Shown here: in pieces, positions 1 to 8,549 of the stretch
Numbering within the stretch: the first letter of the stretch is position 1
Layout of the letters: each line of letters opens with the position of its first letter
Source of the DNA: Treponema sp.
GTDB lineage: Bacteria; Spirochaetota; Spirochaetia; Treponematales; Breznakiellaceae
DNA length: 8,549 nt
Assembly (NCBI GenBank): GCA_009780595.1
Contig: WQZT01000062.1
Coordinates: forward strand, 1 to 8,549
Direction: 5' to 3'
The notes under the pieces: model-generated
The model's input: the letters and a program-made list of their open reading frames with translations, nothing else
What the model was told of the DNA's origin: nothing
The model's database searches: none
Program-made: the position numbers and the translations under genes

Positions 1-1911
1 GGCAAGGAGGCGCGAAATGCGCTGTCCAAGCCGGGGCGGGCTTTGCACCAGCGAAACTGTGCCGCCCGGTGCCAAAAGCGCGGCAGCGGCGCGGGCAAAG
101 TCGTCAAACGCCGCCGGAATGGATGCCGTTGCGCCCGCCCGCCGCCATGGTTCGCGTGCGAGGATGTGATCAAAGGTGGCGCAGGAAAACGCCTGTTCGG
201 CATCTGCCACGCTGGGCAAAAGGTTGCTTGCGCTCACCACCAGTAAGGGCGCTTGCGCTTCGTCTGCTGCTCCGTCGAGGGTGGCGGCAAATTTCAGCAG
301 ACTTTCCCGCGCCGCCTCCGAATCTACCAACGCCGCTGCAAGCCCTTCCGGTGTACGCCGGAGAGCTTCCCACAGCAGAAGTCCGTCATTTGCGGCGGCA
401 ACCAATACGCGATGATGGCGGGCGATGGAACACTGCTGGAAAATGCGGTCGCGGTCGGCAAGGAGCAGGGCGCTTTTATTGGACTGCAAACGCTTCAGCC
501 ATCCTTCCCTGCCCTTCGACTGCGCCGACCATGTCAGCACTTCTCCCCCTGCACCCTGCGCCGCACCGCTACTCTCGCCCAGAATCACCGCCGCCTGAAT
601 CTCCCTTTTCCGCAGCACTTCGTCGCGTATTTTTGCTTCGTTGCCGGAAAGTGAAGGCATATAAAAAACCCTCCCCCGCAGGGAACCGGGCAGGTACGCT
701 TGCGCCGCCCAGTGATCCCGATACGCGTGGGGGTAAATGTAGCCTTCACCGTGTCCAAATCCTTCGGCATCCCGATTCGCGTCTCGCAGATGGCCGGGAA
801 CTTCGGCATCCTCTTTTTCGACCTCTTTCATCACGTCAAAAAACGCCATTGTCGTGTTCGACTTTGCGGCGGTGGCAAGGCACAGGCAAGCTTGCGAAAG
901 GGCAAAGTTGCCTTCGGGAAAGCCGATGCGGTCAAACGCCTGAGCGCAGGAAAGTACCGTGGTAACCGCCAAAGGATCGGCAAGCCCGACATCTTCCATC
1001 GCCAGAATTATCATCCGGCGAAAAATAAACGCCGGGTCCTCCCCCGCGCGTACCATTTTGGCAAGCCAGTACAGCGCCGCATCCGGATCGCTGCCCCGCA
1101 CGCTCTTGATAAAGGCGCTGATAGTGTCAAAGTGGTAATCGCCGTCTCGGTCGTACAGCAGCGCCCGTCGCTGGATGCTTTCTTCGGCGGCTTGCAGGTT
1201 CACCGTAACGGGTGCGCCGTCAGGCGGAAGCCAGGCGGCGCTTGTTTCCACCGCCAGTTCCAGCGCGTTGAGGAGGCTTCGGGCGTCGCCCCCGGCGACT
1301 TCCACAAGGTGTTCCAGCGCGCCTTCCTCGAACGTAACGTGCCACGCGCCGTAACCCCGCTCCTTGTCGGCAAGGGCGCGACGGGCGGTTTTCATCAGGT
1401 CGGAACGTTCGAGGGATTTCAACTGAAAAATGCGGCTGCGGCTCACCAGTGCGCGGTTTACTTCAAAGAAGGGATTTTCCGTTGTCGCGCCGATAAGGAT
1501 CACCGCGCCGTTTTCCACCCAGGGCAAAAGCGCGTCTTGCTGGGCTTTGTTCCAGCGGTGAACTTCATCAACAAAAAGGATAGTTCGCCTGCCGTACAAC
1601 CGCCGCCGCTCATCAGCGCGATCGATAACCTCGCGGATGTCTTTAATTCCGGTTAAAACCGCGTTGAGGCTCTCAAAAACACTGCTGGTTGTATTTGCAA
1701 TTACCCGCGCAAGACTCGTTTTGCCAGTACCCGGCGGGCCGTAAAAAATGAGCGAGGAAAGCCTGTCCGCTTGAATGGCGCGGCGCAAAAGGCGCCCCGG
1801 ACCAACGATGTGATCCTGCCCGATGATGTCGTCCAACGCCTGCGGCCGCATTCGGTCAGCCAAAGGCCGCGCTTCGCTCCCACTTGCAGGGGAATCGAAC
1901 AGGTCGCTCAC
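1..1911 (-). CDS. rarA: RarA/MgsA-type AAA+ ATPase with C-terminal methyltransferase-like extension (3' end outside window)
   Basis: Replication-associated recombination protein A is a clamp-loader-like AAA+ ATPase that acts on stalled replication forks. The frame is open from a GTG at 1911 to the window edge (637 codons, no stop seen). Visible motifs are Walker [10 protein letters not shown] (residues 58-66), Walker [13 protein letters not shown] (111-122), sensor 1 GATTENP (141-147), SRSRIF (157-161 region, likely arginine finger), sensor 2 GDARSLLN (208-215), and the RarA C-terminal signatures [10 protein letters not shown] (252-261) and [10 protein letters not shown] (388-397). RarA normally ends near residue 430-450. 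Here at least 200 more residues follow, with a Rossmann-like pattern: [10 protein letters not shown] (501-510), VDSE (529-532), [10 protein letters not shown] (580-589) and [11 protein letters not shown] (613-623). This resembles a SAM-dependent methyltransferase with a degenerate glycine motif (inference). The GTG is the only ATG/GTG/TTG start available, since an in-frame TAA lies at 1927-1929, and it overlaps the upstream stop as GTGA, suggesting translational coupling. The RarA assignment is secure; the function of the extension is unknown. Confidence 0.93.
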   Translation of the reverse strand, partial: MSDLFDSPASGSEARPLADRMRPQALDDIIGQDHIVGPGRLLRRAIQADRLSSLIFYGPPGTGKTSLARVIANTTSSVFESLNAVLTGIKDIREVIDRADERRRLYGRRTILFVDEVHRWNKAQQDALLPWVENGAVILIGATTENPFFEVNRALVSRSRIFQLKSLERSDLMKTARRALADKERGYGAWHVTFEEGALEHLVEVAGGDARSLLNALELAVETSAAWLPPDGAPVTVNLQAAEESIQRRALLYDRDGDYHFDTISAFIKSVRGSDPDAALYWLAKMVRAGEDPAFIFRRMIILAMEDVGLADPLAVTTVLSCAQAFDRIGFPEGNFALSQACLCLATAAKSNTTMAFFDVMKEVEKEDAEVPGHLRDANRDAEGFGHGEGYIYPHAYRDHWAAQAYLPGSLRGRVFYMPSLSGNEAKIRDEVLRKREIQAAVILGESSGAAQGAGGEVLTWSAQSKGREGWLKRLQSNKSALLLADRDRIFQQCSIARHHRVLVAAANDGLLLWEALRRTPEGLAAALVDSEAARESLLKFAATLDGAADEAQAPLLVVSASNLLPSVADAEQAFSCATFDHILAREPWRRAGATASIPAAFDDFARAAAALLAPGGTVSLVQSPPRLGQRISRLLA

Positions 1912-3170
1912 CGCCAGTTTATCGTGTTATCCTCGGCGCGCCACTGATCGTCCCCAAAATAGTAGACAAACAACCCGTGGCGGGTCGTAGAGGCAAAAAT
2001 AGGCGGCTCCCAACCATCAGGTTTAGGCGGGAAGAACTCTATACCATCAAGAGTTTTTAGATTGGGCGCTTGTAGAATAAACCGGAGTGCGCGGTTACCA
2101 ATATTAGCATTGTAGCGCTCCCTGATGCTGAGGCTGGAATGCACCACCTCATTCCTGTTTCCGGGCGACCTGAGCAAAGGCGTACTACCAAGATTAACAT
2201 CCCCAGTATTATCAAGTGCTATTTCTCGATAACCAAAGCGGGTAGTGTTAATACCCACCCCTACAAGAAGCAAGCGACGAACCCACGTATTGCTGCCGGA
2301 ATCAAAAGCACTCCAAAAACTTAAAGCCCCGGTGAAAGAAGAAACCCCGGGATCACCCACCGGACTATCCCACAAAGCAGAATTTGGGGGATCTGATAAC
2401 TCTGTAGCTTTAAAAGCATACAAGTGAGAAGAACTATTACTATTGCCAACTACAACAATCTCGTTTGTAGTTTCTATAATGCCGGTTATAACAAAATTGG
2501 TGCGTGGGGAAACTGCAACCATAGCGGACACAATACTAGCGGCAGGTGTAGTTGTTGGAACTCTGAAAATTCCCGCTTGCCCAGTGGCAATGTATATATC
2601 CCCGCTCAATTCCGCAATGCCTCTCAGGTTAACATCCCCATTTCCGGTTATTATCGAATGAACAGCTGCCTGGTTATTTCCGGTTGGAGAATCAAAAACC
2701 AGTATAGCGTGTTCTTCCGAGTTACCTCGAACTTCAGCCCGAGCAAAAATTTTATTATTCGTGCTGAAAAGACGCGTAATTCTGCGATGATCTGTATGAA
2801 TTGTTACCCATTGACCATGTAAAAATTTCATAATACGCGAGACATTTCCGCTGTCAACAACCGCAAAAAGCTCATTCTTAACGACAGCAAGCCCTTCAAC
2901 GGAAGCGCCTGGTTGAGTAAGCGGATTCCATTTCCATCGCCCCTCTCCTCTATCAAAGCCAAAAGCCCAGACGTTGTTAGCACGATTTCCCCACGCGTAT
3001 ACCGTGCTGTCGCTAACGGCAAAGTTTCCGGGACTTCCCTGAATGATAGAGTTCCTTGGCGTATCTTCCAGCGATACAGCATGAAAAATCGCATCATTGC
3101 CGCAGGAGAGACCAATACAACAAGCCAGTAGAACGGTGAAAAAAAGCCATGTTCGATTTAATTTTTTCAT
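1908..3170 (-). CDS. Putative lipoprotein with beta-propeller-like repeats, unknown function
   Basis: I do not recognise a named family. The start chosen is ATG at 3170, because GGAAG at 3178-3182 lies 7 nt upstream; a TTG two codons earlier (3176) would sit almost on top of that site. The 420-residue product begins with basic MKK, a hydrophobic segment (about residues 8-22) and three candidate lipidation cysteines. C17 follows LLA, the best canonical lipobox; C18 is adjacent; C23 in GLSC fits the looser spirochaetal pattern. The remainder is rich in short beta-like stretches of recurrent type, for example NELFAVVDSG (99-108), NNKIFARAEV (138-147), GDIYIATGQAGIFRV (190-204) and NEIVVVGNSN (236-245), suggesting a propeller fold exposed at the envelope (inference). 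It follows the beta-barrel gene by 13 nt and overlaps rarA by 4 nt. Base composition is visibly lower in GC than rarA. Confidence is high for the gene, moderate for lipidation and low for the fold. Confidence 0.85.
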   Translation of the reverse strand: MKKLNRTWLFFTVLLACCIGLSCGNDAIFHAVSLEDTPRNSIIQGSPGNFAVSDSTVYAWGNRANNVWAFGFDRGEGRWKWNPLTQPGASVEGLAVVKNELFAVVDSGNVSRIMKFLHGQWVTIHTDHRRITRLFSTNNKIFARAEVRGNSEEHAILVFDSPTGNNQAAVHSIITGNGDVNLRGIAELSGDIYIATGQAGIFRVPTTTPAASIVSAMVAVSPRTNFVITGIIETTNEIVVVGNSNSSSHLYAFKATELSDPPNSALWDSPVGDPGVSSFTGALSFWSAFDSGSNTWVRRLLLVGVGINTTRFGYREIALDNTGDVNLGSTPLLRSPGNRNEVVHSSLSIRERYNANIGNRALRFILQAPNLKTLDGIEFFPPKPDGWEPPIFASTTRHGLFVYYFGDDQWRAEDNTINWR

Positions 3171-3177
3171 ACTCAAA

Positions 3178-3182
3178 CTTCC
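3178..3182 (-). promoter_or_regulatory. Ribosome binding site deciding the lipoprotein start
   Basis: On the minus strand this reads GGAAG, 7 nt before the ATG at 3170 and just after the TAG stop of the preceding gene (3184-3186). It is only 1 nt from the alternative TTG at 3176, so it favours the ATG. Confidence 0.6.
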
Positions 3183-3183
3183 G

Positions 3184-3831
3184 CTAAAAATGAAACCTGG
3201 CGGTAAATGTTAGCGCCAAAAAATTACCCAAAACAGTACGCTTGATTCCCTCTTCGTCAAGACCGTTTTGAGGAACAAGCGACCACGTAGCGTTAAGACC
3301 AAAAGACCAGTCTTGACTAAAACGCCAAAACGCCCCTGCACTTGGCTGTATAATGAAGCCCAAATACCGTTGCTCCAGCAGCGACTGACGCGCCCCGCCA
3401 AGCATCAAACTCAATGGAAATTCAAAACGATTAAGGATAAACTGATACCCAATCCGTGCGCCAAAAGGAATCATAAAAAACATATTTCCCCCAAGAGTAG
3501 GGGTAAATATTGCGGCAAGCTCCCCGCCGATAAAAAGATTAGAAGTCAAAAAATAGTTGAACGACAAAGCACCCGCGCCGCCCATCGACATATTACTGCT
3601 CTGGCTGCCTTCTGGAATTGGGTCTGCGAAATAAAAAAAAGTTGGAAAAATCACACCCACACTCATATTGAATGTTTTATCTCCGCGATTGTACAACGTC
3701 GACTCAAAGGTAACCCAGTCAACATCAATATTAGGCGGGTCGTTATCTTCCCGTTCATCCTGAGCACATAGATTGGATGCTGAAATAATCAGGACAAACA
3801 CGAAGGTGAGCGACCAAATCCTCGGTTGCAT
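3184..3831 (-). CDS. Putative outer-membrane beta-barrel protein, about 215 aa
   Basis: This is a small exported protein, probably a beta-barrel in the outer membrane. A longer frame opens at 3876, but the ATG at 3831 is preferred. It has AGGAG at 3837-3841 with 5 nt spacing, and starting there puts a normal signal peptide at the N-terminus: MQPR, hydrophobic core from about residue 5 to 19, then probable signal-peptidase I cleavage after LCA or LCAQ (residues 21-24). The mature part starts with an acidic segment (DEREDNDPP, 25-33). It then shows alternating aromatic and small residues typical of transmembrane strands: MSVGVIFPTFFYF (56-68), ALSFNYFLTSNLFIGGELA (88-106), ARIGYQFIL (125-133), LGNFLALTFTARFHF (201-215). 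The last residue is phenylalanine, the C-terminal signature recognised by BAM in many outer-membrane proteins. Size and pattern resemble small OmpW/Tp0733-like treponemal barrels, but this is recalled resemblance only. It is probably the first gene of an operon with the lipoprotein and rarA. Confidence 0.85.
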   Translation of the reverse strand: MQPRIWSLTFVFVLIISASNLCAQDEREDNDPPNIDVDWVTFESTLYNRGDKTFNMSVGVIFPTFFYFADPIPEGSQSSNMSMGGAGALSFNYFLTSNLFIGGELAAIFTPTLGGNMFFMIPFGARIGYQFILNRFEFPLSLMLGGARQSLLEQRYLGFIIQPSAGAFWRFSQDWSFGLNATWSLVPQNGLDEEGIKRTVLGNFLALTFTARFHF

Positions 3832-3836
3832 ATATA

Positions 3837-3841
3837 CTCCT
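3837..3841 (-). promoter_or_regulatory. Ribosome binding site deciding the start of the 215-aa barrel protein
   Basis: The minus strand reads AGGAG followed by TATAT and ATG at 3831. No comparable site precedes the upstream in-frame start at 3876. The placement agrees with the signal peptide beginning at this ATG. Confidence 0.75.
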
Positions 3842-3878
3842 GTAGCCACAGTAGCCGATACGGCGATTTTATTCAAGC

Positions 3879-3888
3879 TGTGATCACA
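3879..3888. promoter_or_regulatory. Perfect 10-bp palindrome TGTGATCACA upstream of the barrel-lipoprotein-rarA operon
   Basis: The sequence TGTGATCACA is its own reverse complement and lies 48 nt before the barrel gene start, where a promoter or operator would sit. The halves TGTGA and TCACA are the half-sites recognised by CRP/FNR-family regulators, but the usual 6-nt spacer is absent, so it is not a standard CRP site. A second small palindrome, CGATAATCG, lies nearby at 3892-3900. No convincing -35/-10 pair was found; TAAAAT on the minus strand (about 3866-3871) is the best -10-like element. The regulatory role is inferred. Confidence 0.3.
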
Positions 3889-3944
3889 CCCCGATAATCG
3901 ACTGTAGTTACTTTGAGAACAACCAAGTCATCAGACGGGTTACT

Positions 3945-3977
3945 GCGGGCAGAAATACAAATGTGTAAACTGCCCGC
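3945..3977 (-). repeat. Stem-loop downstream of pgk-tpi, possible terminator without a U-tract
   Basis: GCGGGCAG (3945-3952) and CTGCCCGC (3970-3977) form a perfect 8-bp GC-rich stem. Inside it, TACA (3956-3959) and TGTA (3964-3967) can pair around a 4-nt loop, leaving a small internal bulge. It lies about 36 nt beyond the pgk-tpi stop. On the minus strand the sequence after the stem starts AGTAACCCGTC, with no U-run, so it is not a textbook intrinsic terminator. It could assist termination, protect the 3' end of the glycolytic mRNA, or mark a processing point. Confidence 0.5.
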
Positions 3978-4012
3978 CCACGCGGTTCAGCCAGGAAAAA
4001 GCGAAGTTGCAC

Positions 4013-6025
<2,013 letters not shown>

Positions 6026-6033
6026 GTTACTTA

Positions 6034-6038
6034 CCTCC
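6034..6038 (-). promoter_or_regulatory. Ribosome binding site for pgk-tpi, supporting the GTG start
   Basis: The minus strand reads GGAGG, 8 nt before GTG at 6025. The protein from that GTG begins MIKTVK, the normal PGK N-terminus, so the non-ATG start is well supported. The site lies within the 30-nt gap after the gap stop codon. Confidence 0.8.
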
Positions 6039-6055
6039 GCTCTTCCCTTTGCAAG

Positions 6056-7255
<1,200 letters not shown>

Positions 7256-8533
7256 TTACAGATTAGATCCCATTTTCACACTGCCTTTAAGTGTAAACAG
7301 CATAGTAAAGGTGAAAGGGCGCCCCCAATTTTGGGGATCGGCAGGATTTTGGTAGTAATATCCCTCTTTGTTGCCCAATGCCATGGAAACGGCAAAGTAT
7401 AATTCAAGGTGCTGCCAGGGGGAAATTCTGAAGCCCGGAGTTACTTGCGCGGACTGTTCCTCCGGAGCGTACAGCGTCTGAACAAAAAAGCGGACGCTAC
7501 CCTTTCCTCTAAAGCGGTACAACAGGTTAAGCGCGAGATTAAGGCCTTCGTTAAAGGGGAAAGCAACAGAATCGGTAACGGTAGTTTCACGGCGGAGCCA
7601 CAGCGCGTTGCGCTCGGTATTGAAAAACACTTCCCCGTTAACCCCTAACCTATTCTCAAAAAAATCGCGGAAAAAACCTACATTGAAAGCCCCACTGACA
7701 TCGTTGGGATTGTTGAGATTATTGGTGTCCATCACTCCCACCCATTCGTTGTACCATTCTGTTTTGCCAAGTGTAGTTTTAATTGAAAGAAAACCACGCA
7801 ACGGCATTGTTTCCTGATAGAACGTACCAATATCTATATCCACAACAGGAAGCGCAAGGTTAAACTTGCCTCCATAGGCAACATCCCTGCGGTCAATTTC
7901 ATTGCCTTGCAGCAAATTTGTTCTGGTCAGCGCCAGAAGTTGAAAACCGCCAATGCCGACCGGTATATCGGCTCTCATAATGAACGGATCGCCTGTAACA
8001 TCTTCGTGCGGAATACGGGCAATGAGGTTTGAAAAAGCAAAATTAGGCGAAATACCCCAGCGCTGCTCGAACCGTCCACCCTTCAGAAAAATCTTGTGGA
8101 ACATATTGTAATCGAAAAAGAATTCAGCAAGATCGATTGTGGAGCCGGGGAAGGTGATTAACAACGAACTTCTCACCCTCAAAAATTCAGAGATCTGGGT
8201 GTCCAAGTCGAATTTGATCCTCATCCATGCGGCAGGTCCCCAGGAAAAGCCCATTTTCTCCGTTTCTCTCGTGTACTCATCATCCCAAAACCATGGGGCT
8301 TCCTTCCATCCGGGGAAAGCGCCTGAAATGAATTCAAAAGAACCATTCAACGTAAAACCTGGCTGCTTCAGTAGAAGCAAGGGCGGACGCTCCTCCCTGG
8401 TTTCACCTAACGGCGAGGCTTCTGGTGGAGGTGTGGAAAACACCGAGGAAATATCCCAATCCAAAGAGGAGTCTTCTTGAGCGGCAAGCGGCAGGATAAC
8501 AATCAACCCAATAAAGACTAAAAAAAATTTCAC
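7256..8533 (-). CDS. Putative outer-membrane beta-barrel (porin-like) protein, 425 aa
   Basis: I do not recognise a named family. The protein starts with a clear signal peptide, MKFFLVFIGLIVILPLAAQ (1-19), probably cleaved after LAA or AAQ. An acidic, proline-rich stretch follows (about 20-52). The rest alternates hydrophobic and polar residues with many aromatics, as in transmembrane beta-strands: FTLNGSFEFISGAF (60-73), MRIKFDLDTQI (104-114), FLKGGRFEQRWGISPNF (149-165), GGKFNLALPVVDIDIGTFY (221-239), GVNGEVFFNT (297-306), LNLALNLLYRFRGKGSVRFF (331-350), HLELYFAVSMALG (375-387), FTFTMLFTLKGSV (407-419). The GGRFEQRWG segment resembles porin strands in general. The start is GTG at 8533; an in-frame TAG lies only 6 nt before it, so no earlier start exists. 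GGAG at 8545-8548 is somewhat distant (11 nt). It does not end in an aromatic residue. Its substrate cannot be predicted. Confidence 0.85.
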   Translation of the reverse strand: MKFFLVFIGLIVILPLAAQEDSSLDWDISSVFSTPPPEASPLGETREERPPLLLLKQPGFTLNGSFEFISGAFPGWKEAPWFWDDEYTRETEKMGFSWGPAAWMRIKFDLDTQISEFLRVRSSLLITFPGSTIDLAEFFFDYNMFHKIFLKGGRFEQRWGISPNFAFSNLIARIPHEDVTGDPFIMRADIPVGIGGFQLLALTRTNLLQGNEIDRRDVAYGGKFNLALPVVDIDIGTFYQETMPLRGFLSIKTTLGKTEWYNEWVGVMDTNNLNNPNDVSGAFNVGFFRDFFENRLGVNGEVFFNTERNALWLRRETTVTDSVAFPFNEGLNLALNLLYRFRGKGSVRFFVQTLYAPEEQSAQVTPGFRISPWQHLELYFAVSMALGNKEGYYYQNPADPQNWGRPFTFTMLFTLKGSVKMGSNL

Positions 8534-8549
8534 CTGCTAACGGACTCCA

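Noticed and set aside
69..1656. Long plus-strand open frames (69-965 and 700-1656) opposite rarA
   Set aside because: Their products are basic, low in recognisable motifs and lack good start contexts, while the minus strand encodes a full set of RarA motifs through the same DNA. Long antisense frames are expected in GC-rich coding sequence.
1701..1883. Minus-strand frame of 60 codons within rarA
   Set aside because: It is an out-of-frame shadow of the rarA N-terminus; the real frame contains the Walker A motif over the same bases.
3268..3771. Plus-strand open frame of 167 codons opposite the 215-aa barrel gene
   Set aside because: The product has no domain or signal features. The opposite strand has a good ribosome site, a signal peptide and a beta-barrel pattern.
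3832..3876. N-terminal 15-residue extension of the 215-aa barrel protein (start at 3876)
   Set aside because: It would place a non-hydrophobic stretch before the signal peptide and has no ribosome site, whereas AGGAG lies 5 nt before the ATG at 3831.

Overview
The window looks like chromosomal DNA from a spirochaete, most likely a Treponema relative of moderate GC content such as those of termite guts. The main reasons are a GAPDH of the kind shared by treponemes and kinetoplastid glycosomes, a PGK with a lysine-rich insert, lipid-box and beta-barrel envelope proteins with no obvious general family, and a RarA with a long C-terminal extension. The assignment rests on recalled family resemblance, not on a database search.

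All six genes lie on the minus strand and read from the right edge towards the left. From right to left: a 425-residue putative outer-membrane beta-barrel protein (7256-8533); a 117-nt AT-rich gap; GAPDH (6056-7138); 30 nt carrying a strong ribosome binding site; a single 670-codon frame encoding phosphoglycerate kinase fused to triosephosphate isomerase (4013-6025); a 181-nt gap with an inverted repeat and a 10-bp palindrome; a 215-residue putative outer-membrane beta-barrel protein (3184-3831); 13 nt; a 420-residue putative lipoprotein (1908-3170); and, overlapping it by 4 nt, rarA (1-1911), which runs off the left edge with 637 codons visible and no stop. The rarA frame has to be translated across the left border to be seen, because its stop codon lies outside the window.

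Two functional groups stand out. gap and pgk-tpi form a compact glycolytic unit encoding three enzymes around glyceraldehyde-3-phosphate, two of them in one polypeptide. The beta-barrel gene, lipoprotein gene and rarA are so tightly packed that they are probably one transcript, joining two envelope proteins to a replication-fork maintenance ATPase.

No tRNA, rRNA, CRISPR array, insertion sequence or phage gene was seen, and no gene-free stretch exceeds 300 nt. The most noteworthy items are the in-frame PGK-TIM fusion, the RarA C-terminal extension that resembles a degenerate Rossmann methyltransferase, and the Arg-to-Asp change at a normally conserved PGK substrate-site position.
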